The notes under the pieces are model-generated. The model saw nothing but the letters and a program-made list of their open reading frames with translations, did no database searches and had not been told where the DNA came from. A DNA stretch of 64,000 nt from Ponticaulis sp. (GTDB lineage Bacteria > Pseudomonadota > Alphaproteobacteria > Caulobacterales > Hyphomonadaceae): the NCBI GenBank assembly GCA_002692725.1, contig NZLU01000034.1, positions 1 to 64,000 on the forward strand, read 5' to 3'. This document shows positions 27,102 through 35,744 of the stretch, piece after piece; the stretch's first letter is position 1, and every line of letters begins with the position of its first letter. A program made the position numbers and the translations under genes.

Positions 27102-28427
27102 ATGATGAAACGCACATCTCTGTTCACAGCTGCCTGTCTGATGTCTGGCCTGACGGCTGGCGCGGCTTATGCGGACTGGTCAAAAAGCTTTGTGGTCAGT
27201 TGGTATGAGGCAGCCCATTATTATGGCGCCGAAACCGGGATCACCGACCCGGGCACTGATTGCCCGGCTGGCACTAATCCGGAAATCGACTGGGAAGAAG
27301 TGCTCATCAGGGCGGGGTATACCGAAGAAGAAGCCAAATGGCTGCGCCACCCCGAACATCCCTATCGGGTGCCGAACCATGGTCAGAACCAGATGGCCTT
27401 TCGTGGAAAAGACCGCGCAAATGTTTACACTCAGCCCTGGACGTATCCGGATCCCGGTCTGACTGAAGTGTCCGGGGACATTTCCGAAGGCTTTGATCTC
27501 GATGGCAATCCGGAAACGGGGTTCACCAGCCCCGATGGCACGCCTGGTATTGATAATCAGTTTTACAAAACGACGGGGTGCTGGAAGTATTTCCGCGGTC
27601 CGAAACACTTGTCGTACAACGCTGAATCCTGGAACGACCGGATGCTTGAAGGTGGCTGGACTGTGACAGTCGTCGTGTCCGGCGAGGGTGATGACCCGAT
27701 GAATGACGACAATGTCACCGTCGCGTTCTATGACAGCCCGGAAAAGCTCATCAAGGATGCACAGGGTGAGGTCGCCTGGAACTACACATTCACCGTCTCT
27801 CCGAACCAGAAATACGAAGCCATTTTCGACGCAAAGACCGAGAATGGTCGCATCCAGACCAAAGCACCAATGGATGAAGTCTGGTTCCGCGATACAAGCT
27901 ATGTAAAAGATCTCCAGCTTCTGAAGGCGCAGCTCGATCTGACGCTGAATGAAGATGGCACATTGACCGGCCTTGTCGGCGGCTATCGTCCATGGGAACC
28001 TGTCCATGATCAGCATGTCGACGCCCGTGGTTCGGTGATTGAATCGCTGACCTGGATTGAACTTCCGGCGCTCTGGTATGCCCTGAAGCGTAATGCCGAT
28101 TACAGCCCGGAAGGCGCAGATGGCGAGAAGACGCACATTTCATACGCGATGCGCATCGAAGCGGTCCCGGCATATGTCATGCTTGAAGACGCGTCTGATC
28201 AGGTTGAAATGGCTCAATCCTTCAAGACTGATCCAAAAGCTGAGCCCTTTGCGCCTATGCCAATTGCGGTCAAATTCTCGTCCGTGAACGTCATTGATGG
28301 CATTGTTGTCGAAAAGGACGGCGTCTTTTTGGCGGGCCAGAATGCGGAGATCATTCCGCCCGGCCCGACGCGTGAAGAGTTGATGGCCAGAAAGATGGAA
28401 CAAATGGCAGCATCTGGCGGCCAGTAA
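27102..28427 (+). CDS. Secreted paralog B of unknown family in the DUF1592/DUF1552 operon
   Basis: A 441-residue secreted protein starting at ATG 27102 (GGGAGG just upstream), with signal peptide TSLFTAACLMSGLTAGAAYA. It aligns end to end with the upstream paralog. Shared blocks include YYGAETGI, NQMAFRGKDRANVYTQPWTY, FTVSPNQKYEAIF and YALKRNADYSPEGADGEKTH. Two cysteines (DC in the N-terminal region and GCW) are conserved between the copies. It is the last gene of the four-gene operon and is followed by a strong terminator. The family is unrecognised. Conservation of both copies suggests a heterodimer or paired function. Confidence 0.75.
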   Translation: MMKRTSLFTAACLMSGLTAGAAYADWSKSFVVSWYEAAHYYGAETGITDPGTDCPAGTNPEIDWEEVLIRAGYTEEEAKWLRHPEHPYRVPNHGQNQMAFRGKDRANVYTQPWTYPDPGLTEVSGDISEGFDLDGNPETGFTSPDGTPGIDNQFYKTTGCWKYFRGPKHLSYNAESWNDRMLEGGWTVTVVVSGEGDDPMNDDNVTVAFYDSPEKLIKDAQGEVAWNYTFTVSPNQKYEAIFDAKTENGRIQTKAPMDEVWFRDTSYVKDLQLLKAQLDLTLNEDGTLTGLVGGYRPWEPVHDQHVDARGSVIESLTWIELPALWYALKRNADYSPEGADGEKTHISYAMRIEAVPAYVMLEDASDQVEMAQSFKTDPKAEPFAPMPIAVKFSSVNVIDGIVVEKDGVFLAGQNAEIIPPGPTREELMARKMEQMAASGGQ

Positions 28428-28445
28428 ATTCAAACGAATAACGCG

Positions 28446-28481
28446 AAAAGCGCTGAGGTTGAGCCTCAGCGCTTTTTTTTT
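28446..28481 (+). terminator. Strong rho-independent terminator of the DUF1592 operon
   Basis: A 13-base perfect stem (left arm AAAAGCGCTGAGG) with a five-base loop is followed by a run of nine T bases, starting 18 bases after the stop of the last operon gene. Confidence 0.92.
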
Positions 28482-28500
28482 GGGTGAGATTGTAGCGGCG

Positions 28501-28884
28501 CTAGAGAAAGGCCGCGACGAGCCAGCAGAGCTCTGAGCCCACTTTATCAACCGGTCCGGTTGCCTGGGTGCGGATCTTGTCTTCCATCGTCTGGAAGTTC
28601 TCTATGCGCGTGCGCGATGAGATATGAATACCGTGAAGCCGTTCATAATCCCCAATCATTTCAAACAGCTCTTGCATGTCCCGGGCTTGCATTTTGTCCA
28701 GCAGATTGTTGATATCGACAGCGAAGGCATTGCCCCACGGCCCTTTCGGGCAACCGATATTTCCCGTACTGAATTGGAAATCATTCACATATGTGGTGAT
28801 CATGATGCGGCCTTCAGCCAGGGCCGGGCTGGTCAGCGCGAGGCTGGCAAATGTGAATGCAGCGAGTTTCGAACGAAGTTTCAT
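28501..28884 (-). CDS. Small secreted hypothetical protein
   Basis: A 127-residue protein from ATG 28882-28884 (GGAG eight bases upstream). The signal peptide is KLRSKLAAFTFASLALTSPALA. The mature domain has two cysteines (GCPKGPWG and ELCWLV) and a central helical region (NLLDKMQARDMQELFEMIGD). It is convergent with the DUF1592 operon across the terminator. No family is recognised; it is probably periplasmic with one disulfide. Confidence 0.6.
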   Translation of the reverse strand: MKLRSKLAAFTFASLALTSPALAEGRIMITTYVNDFQFSTGNIGCPKGPWGNAFAVDINNLLDKMQARDMQELFEMIGDYERLHGIHISSRTRIENFQTMEDKIRTQATGPVDKVGSELCWLVAAFL

Positions 28885-29034
28885 CTGTGAGGCTCCGGTT
28901 AAGTTCATGCCTGATGAACTGCCGGGAAACGGCTGCAAACACTATTCCTACAGATGTGCTATTCGCCCCCGGCATCCCCTCAATTGACGAGCGGATTTCA
29001 TGCAGATTTCTCCTCAATCCGATGCGGTTTCACA

Positions 29035-29063
29035 TTGACGATGGCGGTTCAGATCGATATACA
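29035..29063 (+). promoter_or_regulatory. Sigma-70-type promoter of the tRNA-Leu gene
   Basis: TTGACG (29035-29040) and TATACA (29058-29063) are separated by exactly 17 bases. The tRNA begins 21 bases after the -10 box, as expected for a short leader. Confidence 0.7.
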
Positions 29064-29083
29064 CGCGCCTTCCAATTCAGGTT

Positions 29084-29168
29084 GCGGTTATGGCGGAATT
29101 GGTAGACGCGCACGGTTCAGGTCCGTGTGGGGCAACCCGTGGAGGTTCGAGTCCTCTTAACCGCACCA
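29084..29168 (+). tRNA. tRNA-Leu (anticodon CAG)
   Basis: A complete cloverleaf of 85 bases. The acceptor stem GCGGTTA pairs with TAACCGC. The D-arm region reads GGCGGAATTGGTAGACGC. The anticodon stem CACGG/CCGTG encloses loop TTCAGGT with anticodon CAG. A long variable arm marks a class II tRNA, followed by the T-arm GGTTCGAGTCC. The 3' CCA is encoded. It decodes CTG leucine codons. It has its own promoter, and a perfect hairpin lies 26 bases downstream. Confidence 0.97.
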
Positions 29169-29193
29169 AACTTTCTGGTTTTGCGACGCAAAA

Positions 29194-29218
29194 ATTTTCG
29201 TGCCGGTGGCACGAAAAT
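29194..29218. terminator. Perfect hairpin downstream of tRNA-Leu
   Basis: An 11-base perfect stem ATTTTCGTGCC / GGCACGAAAAT with a three-base loop, 26 bases past the tRNA. The T-run is better placed for minus-strand transcription (TTTTT after the stem), so its role as the tRNA terminator is uncertain. Confidence 0.4.
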
Positions 29219-29221
29219 AGG

Positions 29222-29347
29222 AAAGTTTTGTGTTTCAAAGGTTTGATCGCCCGCACTGGCTGCGCCAGCGCGATGGATCGCGCTCAGGGCTGCAGCCTCA
29301 TTCTGGCACCAGATCCAGTGGCGCGAACACGGAAAAGTTTTGTGTTT
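29222..29347. repeat. Palindromic repeat copy flanked by 14-base direct repeats
   Basis: AAAGTTTTGTGTTT occurs at 29222-29235 and again at 29334-29347. Between them lies the 49-base palindromic element at 29245-29293 (begins GATCGCCCGC, ends CAGGGCTGC). By eye, 43 of its 49 bases match the copy at 55618-55666, and its core is shared with the insert in thiC. No gene is visible between the tRNA and 29440. Confidence 0.7.
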
Positions 29348-29439
29348 ACGTTTTGCCCTGCTTCTTAGTGCCAACAATTTCGCATCCTGCGAGACCTCGG
29401 TTATAGTCGCTTTTCACGGTCTCATGGGGAGGGCGGCGC

Positions 29440-30381
29440 GTGATCAAAGGCAATATTCTGCATATCCTCTTTGAGGATCCATTGATTGCCTGCGTGCGGC
29501 TTGATGCCAAAACGGCCCCGACGCTCGACTGGCTGGCCCGTCGCGCAAATGGCGCCAACTTTCACGTCTGTTTGATGCCAAGTTGGTCGCTCCGCAAAAC
29601 GCTGGGGCGACGGTATGGTGAGATTGAGCCGTCTCTAAAAGCCCATCCCAACATGACTTGTGTGATGCTGGCGCAGGAGCCGAATGACGAAATTCTGATC
29701 CGCGAAATCGGCATGGAACCTGTGCTCTGCAATCATAATTGTTTTCTCGATGAGGCGGTGATGTATCCCGAACCAGGTCGGGAGAAGCGTTTTGATGCCA
29801 TCTATGTCGGGCGCTACAACCCGTTCAAACGTCATGAGCTGGCGTGGGACGTGCCCAATATTGCCGTGGTGACGGCGAAGTTCGGGGTTCAGCCAGACAT
29901 CGCTGCGGACCTTCAGAAAGGGTATCGGTCGCTCGCCTGGTCGAATTTCGATCCTGATACCGGCGTAACCCTTCAATCAGTCGAGGAAGTTCGCGGCCTG
30001 TTGAGTGAGGCGTATTGCGGTCTCGCCTTGTCGGCCGAAGAAGGGGCGATGTATGCCGCAGGAGAATATGCGCTTGCTGGCTTGCCGATTGTTACCACCC
30101 CGTCCATTGGTGGCCGCGATCAGTTTTTCTTGCCGGAATGGGTCAAAACCGTCCAGCCAGATCCAGCAGAAATCTCCGCGGCTGTGGAGGCATTCAAACA
30201 GGCGCCGCCATCGCCGGAGATGATCCGGTCACGCACGCTCGATTTGATGCGACCGCACCGGGAAAACCTCATTGGCTGGCTGGAACGAATTCTGCAGCAT
30301 CCCTTACGCGAGCGGGCGCGGCCCACTGGCTGGCTGCCGGAATTTACCCATCGCATGCAGGTCTGGCATAATTTCACTTAG
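29440..30381 (+). CDS. Glycosyltransferase-like protein (GT-B fold candidate)
   Basis: A 313-residue soluble protein from GTG 29440 (GGGAGGG upstream). The C-terminal half has glycosyltransferase group 1 features: DAIYVGRYNPFKRHELAW, then a nucleotide-sugar-site-like stretch SEAYCGLALSAEEGAMYAAGEYALAGLPIVTTPSIGG. This corresponds to the E(x)7E region of GT4 enzymes. It is followed 23 bases later by the sulfotransferase-glycosyltransferase fusion, so the two probably form an operon for decorating a glycan or lipid. Donor and acceptor cannot be told. Confidence 0.75.
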   Translation: MIKGNILHILFEDPLIACVRLDAKTAPTLDWLARRANGANFHVCLMPSWSLRKTLGRRYGEIEPSLKAHPNMTCVMLAQEPNDEILIREIGMEPVLCNHNCFLDEAVMYPEPGREKRFDAIYVGRYNPFKRHELAWDVPNIAVVTAKFGVQPDIAADLQKGYRSLAWSNFDPDTGVTLQSVEEVRGLLSEAYCGLALSAEEGAMYAAGEYALAGLPIVTTPSIGGRDQFFLPEWVKTVQPDPAEISAAVEAFKQAPPSPEMIRSRTLDLMRPHRENLIGWLERILQHPLRERARPTGWLPEFTHRMQVWHNFT

Positions 30382-30404
30382 ACTGGGGATTAAGCGGGGA
30401 CGTC

Positions 30405-32411
30405 ATGGTTGAAACTGAAACGTCAGAACATCGGGACCTCAGTTCTGAGCCCGACGGCATGCCGACCGCATGTGGCGTTATAATTGGGGCGACGAAGTGC
30501 GGAACCACCTCACTCTATCGCGCACTGTCTGCGCATCCCAATATCTGTCCGTCACGTCGCAAGGAGCTCAATCTTTTTCTGGAACCCGAAACGTCTCCGG
30601 ACAGTTTTGAGACCTATTACGAGAATTTCCACTTCAATCCGCTGATACATCGCGTCACGCTCGAGGCGTCACCCCAATATACCCACGCGCCTCGTTTCAC
30701 AGATGTGGCAAAGCGCATGAAGGCATGCGGCGCTCCCTTCAAATTGATCTATGTGGTGCGCGATCCGTTTGAACGCTTGGAATCTCACTATCGAAATGGG
30801 TTGGGTGATGGGTTTCTGGATGCCGGGCCTGCCGAATGGCTGGACGAATACGGGGTCGAAGCCAGTGATTACTCTGCTCAGCTCGCTCATTTCGAGGCGC
30901 AGTTCTCGCGGGACGATATTCTGGTGATTTCGTTCGACATGGTGACGTCTGACCCGGCGCAGGCGCATGATCTGATCTGTCGCCATCTGGGTGTTCCGGC
31001 GGGCAAATTTCTGCCCCAGAGATGGGAAAATCGCGGCGAAGCCTTCATTGAGGAGCGCGCCCGACATCTGGTTGACGCCGAACAGGCTGATAAACGTTCA
31101 GATATTGCCAATGCCCGGCAGGAAGCGCTGATACCAGACACCATCCGAAGAGACCTCCGCTCCAGATGGGACGTCGGAATGATGCGGCTCTATTCAGAAT
31201 ATGGGATCGACGTCACACGTTGGGGGTTCATGCCGGACTGGCGTGGCGCACTTATGGAAGCTGCGGCACCGGAAGCCCAGGTAATCCAGCCCAAAATACC
31301 GCTCATAACTGAGATCCGATGTGCGAAAGACTGGCGGCCTGAGGTCCGACCTGAGATGACGCCCGGTCTCAGCAAGCCCTGGTTTGAGGCGCGGCGCGAC
31401 TGGGCCGCAGGCGATCTGGTGTCCGGGCGGCAATATGGTCGCCGCGCCGAACGGATACCGCAGGCTAAATTCAGCGTGGTCATCGCCACTCATCAGCGTA
31501 CAGATCTGTTGAGGCGCTTATTAACATCCCTTCGTCCCATCATCCGAAATCGTACCATGCCGACAGAAGTCTTTGTGGTTCTGGATGGGGATCCGGTTGA
31601 AACCTATGAGGATCTGGCCCGCAATTTCTTCGATATCGCCAGTTTCGTGAGGCTGACGGAAAACCGTGGGCCGGGAACAGCCCGCAATATTGGCGCCGCA
31701 CTGGCGAGCGGGGATTACCTTCTGTTTCTGGATGATGATTGTCTGCCGAATGAGGCACATATCGAACGCCTCTCAGATCGGCTGCGAACCTATCCCAACA
31801 TTATTGCCATGGGCGGACCGACTGTGGGCCAACCTGGTCAGAAGCGAGACTTTTTCGAACGGTTTACGCTGACGGCGGGGCTTAACCCAAAGCCCGGATA
31901 TCATGAGGGCCGGCTTATTTGTCTGCCGTCCTGCAATCTGGCGGTGAGGCGTGATTGGTTCCTGTCTGAGAGCGGGTTTGATCCGGATTTGCGTGCATCA
32001 GAGGATTTCAACCTCACCCACCGCCTGAATGCCAAAGGTGCGCTGATGTATGATGATCATGAATGGGCGATCCCGCATGATCAGGATTGGGGGCTGAGCG
32101 GCATTCTCAACCGCGCCAAGCGTGATGGCTATTGGTTGAGTGCACATGCGGCGCGCTCGAATGATGGCCTGGCGCGATCCATTTTGCCGACGACTGGCCT
32201 CAGTGCGCTCTGGAAAGATGTGCCTTTGTCGCTGAAATGGCGAAATCGATCCTGGAAGCATTTGAAATCCTGGGACCGTCGCAGATTTCTGTGTCTGGAA
32301 GCGCTCAGACAGGTCTGGATATGGCGCGGATGCCGCGCCTGGCAGAAAGAGCAGACGCGTCAGAATGCATCCGCGTCGTCTGAACCGCAGTTTGTGCCAG
32401 ACAGTTTTTGA
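30405..32411 (+). CDS. Bifunctional sulfotransferase / family 2 glycosyltransferase fusion
   Basis: A 668-residue two-domain protein. Residues about 20-280 form a PAPS-dependent sulfotransferase: the 5'-phosphosulfate loop GATKCGTTSLYR (28-39) and the 3'-phosphate motif VVRDPFERLESHY. Residues about 355-600 form a GT-A glycosyltransferase: FSVVIATHQRTDLLRRLL, then TENRGPGTARNIG, a metal-binding LFLDDDC (about 440), and acceptor-site ED in FDPDLRASEDFNLTHRL. It probably adds a sugar and sulfates it or a neighbouring residue on an extracellular polysaccharide or lipid. It lies between two other glycosyltransferase genes. The fusion is continuous in frame, with no sign of a misjoined boundary. 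Confidence 0.88.
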   Translation: MVETETSEHRDLSSEPDGMPTACGVIIGATKCGTTSLYRALSAHPNICPSRRKELNLFLEPETSPDSFETYYENFHFNPLIHRVTLEASPQYTHAPRFTDVAKRMKACGAPFKLIYVVRDPFERLESHYRNGLGDGFLDAGPAEWLDEYGVEASDYSAQLAHFEAQFSRDDILVISFDMVTSDPAQAHDLICRHLGVPAGKFLPQRWENRGEAFIEERARHLVDAEQADKRSDIANARQEALIPDTIRRDLRSRWDVGMMRLYSEYGIDVTRWGFMPDWRGALMEAAAPEAQVIQPKIPLITEIRCAKDWRPEVRPEMTPGLSKPWFEARRDWAAGDLVSGRQYGRRAERIPQAKFSVVIATHQRTDLLRRLLTSLRPIIRNRTMPTEVFVVLDGDPVETYEDLARNFFDIASFVRLTENRGPGTARNIGAALASGDYLLFLDDDCLPNEAHIERLSDRLRTYPNIIAMGGPTVGQPGQKRDFFERFTLTAGLNPKPGYHEGRLICLPSCNLAVRRDWFLSESGFDPDLRASEDFNLTHRLNAKGALMYDDHEWAIPHDQDWGLSGILNRAKRDGYWLSAHAARSNDGLARSILPTTGLSALWKDVPLSLKWRNRSWKHLKSWDRRRFLCLEALRQVWIWRGCRAWQKEQTRQNASASSEPQFVPDSF

Positions 32412-32417
32412 TTGTCC

Positions 32418-33602
32418 TCAGCTCGCCTCCTTCATGGCGGCAAGTGCGGTTGTGAGGAACCCTTTCATCGGGTCAGCCATCTCCCGGTTTTGAAAGGTCC
32501 GCGCCTGGGCCATGGCGGCCTCCCGCCAGTCACGGTCTGACTGATACCGCGCGAAAACCTCAGGAAGTTTATGCGCGTCTTTCCGCTCGAGGCTCACCGC
32601 GACACCCATCTCCTGCATGATCGCAGCCGTATGACGCGCCTCATTATGTTGTGGCAGAATGATCTGCGGCCGACCAGCGAAGAGACAGGCTTGCGTGGTC
32701 GCGATGCCTCCATGATGGATGACAAGGCTTGCCGCTGGCAGCGTTTCGGTCAGGGGCGGCGCGGTCTGGCTGAGAGGCAATCCTGAATTTTCCAGCAAGT
32801 GTGCGTGGGCATCACTCAGTCCGCGCACAAAAACATTGCGGTCGAAATTGGCGTGCGACAGGATCTTTGTCACTGTATCAAAGGCGGCATAGTCCGACGA
32901 CAAATAGGCAAACACTCGAAGGTCAGCCGGATAGAGCATGAGACGCGGAACAGGTTCGAGCGGGCCAAGAACAGGCGTCTGTCTGAGCGGGCGGTAGGGA
33001 TCGAGTTCCGGCAGGCAGAAGACGCATTGACCTGCCGTGTTCATCATTTCTGGTAAAGTGGTGAGGCTCTCACCCTCAAAATGAGACAGAACCCGGTTGA
33101 CGGTCTGAAGAATTTTTCCATCCGCCGCTGGCGCGAGCACATCCGCATCGGTCCATTGCAAATCGGGAAACCGGCGCGAATTCGGGGGCGGCGTCAGAAA
33201 GCCATTACCCACCTGAACGACCGGCACACTGCCGCGTGCAGCTAGTATGGCTGACGGGCTATGGTCTGCAATGATCAAAGCCGGGTCGACAAGGTCTATC
33301 AGCGCCTTCCAGGCGCGCACCAGGGGCAGTAATTCGTTTTCCTCCGCATATCCCTGAATCTGCAATAGCGACGCGTAATTGCGGATCTGACCGAGGCCCG
33401 TTCGCGGACGGGGCTGAAAGGGCGCAGCGATCACGCGACCCAGCGAGCTATGCAATTCCTTGCCTGCCAGAACCGGGTCCCGGCATGCGAAGACCAGGTC
33501 AAACCCGGCATCGGCCAGCTTATAGCCAAGCAGTTTCAGGGGGCGGATATGCCCCAGCCCTTCACCCAATTCCCAAGTCAGAAGAACGGTGTTCCGGGGC
33601 AT
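32418..33602 (-). CDS. UGT-like (GT1) glycosyltransferase
   Basis: A 394-residue GT-B enzyme related to the YjiC/UDP-glucuronosyltransferase group. The N-terminal acceptor domain starts NTVLLTWELGEGLGHIRPL. The C-terminal donor site contains PAASLVIHHGGIATTQACLFAGRPQIILPQHNEARHTA, the conserved HxG...P...D/E-Q-like motif. ATG 33600-33602 has AAGAG upstream; a GTG five codons earlier is an alternative. It is convergent with the sulfotransferase fusion, with six bases between stops, and may glycosylate a lipid or secondary metabolite. Substrate is unknown. Confidence 0.85.
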   Translation of the reverse strand: MPRNTVLLTWELGEGLGHIRPLKLLGYKLADAGFDLVFACRDPVLAGKELHSSLGRVIAAPFQPRPRTGLGQIRNYASLLQIQGYAEENELLPLVRAWKALIDLVDPALIIADHSPSAILAARGSVPVVQVGNGFLTPPPNSRRFPDLQWTDADVLAPAADGKILQTVNRVLSHFEGESLTTLPEMMNTAGQCVFCLPELDPYRPLRQTPVLGPLEPVPRLMLYPADLRVFAYLSSDYAAFDTVTKILSHANFDRNVFVRGLSDAHAHLLENSGLPLSQTAPPLTETLPAASLVIHHGGIATTQACLFAGRPQIILPQHNEARHTAAIMQEMGVAVSLERKDAHKLPEVFARYQSDRDWREAAMAQARTFQNREMADPMKGFLTTALAAMKEAS

Positions 33603-33659
33603 GAAATCTCTTTTCACTCAACCGTTCGGATGGCGACACCGACGCCAAACTATATAGGA

Positions 33660-35018
33660 TCAGGTGCCGTAGCCCGCCTGATTTTTCAGGGCCGCAAGCC
33701 CCCGATAGACAGCATAGGCCTCATTACCGACCATGTCTCGGCGGTCACGATCTTTCAGTGTACCGGTGCCATAGAGCTGTGACCGGAAACCAAGCCGGAA
33801 AGCCTGATCGCCATCGCCGGCATTGACTTCGGCATAGAAGGATAATCCCTCATAGCCTTCAAAGCCCGGACGGTAATCCATGGACAGAATGCCGAGCTCT
33901 GACTCTTCGCTGATGTCTGCTCCGACACTGAACAGAAGATTGTTCGTCGCATACCAGCCAACATCGAATTTCCCATAAGGGCCTTCGTCGAATACATCAG
34001 AGAATTGTGCGCCGACCTGAGCCGCGACAGTGAAGTGCTCAAAATAGAGCTCACCCTTGCCGCCAACGCGTGTCAGTTCATCACCATCTTGTCCGGCATA
34101 GCTGGCAAGGACACCAAGCATGTATTTGTCCGGGTCACGCATGAAGAACTGACCGGCCACCGCACCCAGACTGCTGTCGACATTGCCGACCGAGGCGTCA
34201 AACTGAAAGCCTGTCTTGTCCGTCAGCGGCGTCGCCACACTAAATCCGCCAACCGCGCCACCATCGCCATACTGGTCGACATATGAGCCGCTGATCTCAG
34301 AGTTTGTACCGCTGACAGCCGGGCCCTCTGCATGAGCGGTTTGCGACGTCGCAAAGCCTGCAGCCATCAACGCCGCCATGGCCGCACGTTTGAAGCGAAT
34401 TCGCCGCACTTGTGCCTTGCTGCTGGACAGAGACTGACGGTCAACCGGCACCAGTGCGGTCTGCGGCATGCCAAAGCCGATGCGCAGGGGAGGTGCCATC
34501 TCTTCCTGGCCTTTAAAGGCCGCGCCCATCGCCTCATAGGCGATCGTTTCAGTCACGTTGAGATGTTTGAATTTCAGCTTTTTGTCTGCAATGAACCGGG
34601 CATCGTTCAGCACGACAACAATCGAACCGGCATCCGGGGCAAAGAACACGCCTGCCACATCCTGTCCGAGATTGCTGCGCAGCCGGGTTGCGAAGGACAA
34701 AAGCCGCCGCGCGCGCTCATAGGATTTTGCAGGGTCGTGAACAACCAGATCATGGGTCAGATTCTGCACAAAATCCTGCAGTGTGTCAGGCCGCAGAAGG
34801 TCTTCCGGGCGCCATGTCTGAATTTTGACGGGTATTTTCGAATTGAAGACATTCGCTGCAGCGCGCTGAGCGTGACCCATAATATAGGGATTCTTCGCTT
34901 CGGCCTTCAGATGAAGTGTAAGCTTAGGTTTTTTTGGCTGGTCGAGACCTGCAAGAAAAATCGGAGTGCTGAGCCGTGACAACTCAGACGTAAATCGGGA
35001 TTTCAGTTCTTCTGACAT
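33660..35018 (-). CDS. Two-part protein: cytoplasmic-type N-domain fused to a signal peptide and outer-membrane barrel-like domain
   Basis: A 452-residue protein from ATG 35016-35018 (GGGGACG upstream). Residues 1 to about 200 look soluble and cytoplasmic with no signal (SEELKSRFTSELSRL... to VPVDRQSLSSSK). A perfect Sec signal peptide follows internally, with basic RRIRFKR, hydrophobic AAMAALMAAGFATS and cleavage site QTAHA-EGP. The C-terminal ~220 residues are beta-rich (GGFSVATPLTDKTGFQFDAS; GQFFMRDPDKYMLGVLASY) and resemble alphaproteobacterial outer-membrane barrels. GTG 34407-34409 has AAGG upstream and would start a stand-alone secreted protein. So this may be two gene products, or a fusion. 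Function is unknown. Confidence 0.65.
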   Translation of the reverse strand: MSEELKSRFTSELSRLSTPIFLAGLDQPKKPKLTLHLKAEAKNPYIMGHAQRAAANVFNSKIPVKIQTWRPEDLLRPDTLQDFVQNLTHDLVVHDPAKSYERARRLLSFATRLRSNLGQDVAGVFFAPDAGSIVVVLNDARFIADKKLKFKHLNVTETIAYEAMGAAFKGQEEMAPPLRIGFGMPQTALVPVDRQSLSSSKAQVRRIRFKRAAMAALMAAGFATSQTAHAEGPAVSGTNSEISGSYVDQYGDGGAVGGFSVATPLTDKTGFQFDASVGNVDSSLGAVAGQFFMRDPDKYMLGVLASYAGQDGDELTRVGGKGELYFEHFTVAAQVGAQFSDVFDEGPYGKFDVGWYATNNLLFSVGADISEESELGILSMDYRPGFEGYEGLSFYAEVNAGDGDQAFRLGFRSQLYGTGTLKDRDRRDMVGNEAYAVYRGLAALKNQAGYGT

Positions 35019-35245
35019 GCGTCGTCCCCACACCAATTATGAATACTGGTGTATCTCGTCCCCAAGACACGGAGTATCGATAGCATAAAACACGTTCAAA
35101 TGAAATGTGCGGCGGAACTATTCTCCGGATGGGAGAGTCTTGGATGATCTTGTCTTCTGGGTTAATCGAAATATCAAATCAAAATTCAGAAAACTTCATA
35201 TTTTCTAATATGTTAGGCGCTAACGACTCTCATCTTCGCTTCCGA

Positions 35246-35674
35246 CTATTTGAGGATTTGTGACAGCTTCCCAAGGATTGTCAGCAGGATTTCAGACACA
35301 GGCAGACTGAAATATCCGGCTTCGCCAGCGAGCGCATCATCTTCCCAATCAAAATACATCTCTTCCCAGTCGTCGGGCATATTAGACAGAAACCCGGTAA
35401 ATTCGAGGTCGGATACGCGCATGGCGTCCGGAGAAAACGGCAGATGAGGAATGCCATCCAGAAAAGGTTCACCATCCACCATCAATGGGCCGCGAACGCT
35501 GACATGTACGCCCAGACCGATGGGAGAGAGAATATCAACCTTCACGATCAGAAGCGTCGTTCCGGCAAACTCTCCCTGTGCGATCCGCCAGACCTGTCCC
35601 GGTTCAAATTCACATTCAGCAGTGTTGATTGTGTCAAAACGGGTCGAAAATACGCGATTGAGGATGTCACTCAT
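35246..35674 (-). CDS. Hypothetical soluble protein (acidic)
   Basis: A 142-residue protein from ATG 35672-35674 (GGAG eight bases upstream) without signal peptide. A beta-rich N-terminal half (EFEPGQVWRIAQGEFAGTTLLIVKVD) leads to an acidic stretch DDWEEMYFDWEDDALAG. I do not recognise the family. It lies 70 bases downstream of thymidine kinase on the same strand and may share its transcript. Confidence 0.6.
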   Translation of the reverse strand: MSDILNRVFSTRFDTINTAECEFEPGQVWRIAQGEFAGTTLLIVKVDILSPIGLGVHVSVRGPLMVDGEPFLDGIPHLPFSPDAMRVSDLEFTGFLSNMPDDWEEMYFDWEDDALAGEAGYFSLPVSEILLTILGKLSQILK

Positions 35675-35744
35675 GAGAAAGGCTCCGGTTTTCGCCTTTC
35701 AGGTGCAAGTGGCGTTCCGGCTTCCCGTCAGCTGGGATATCAGG

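Noticed and set aside
27180-28136. 318-codon minus-strand frame opposite paralog B
   Set aside because: Mirror of the paralog; a similar mirror frame occurs opposite paralog A, which follows from the shared coding sequence.
29084-29440. Integrated element bounded by tRNA-Leu
   Set aside because: No integrase gene and no second copy of the tRNA 3' end could be found in the window.
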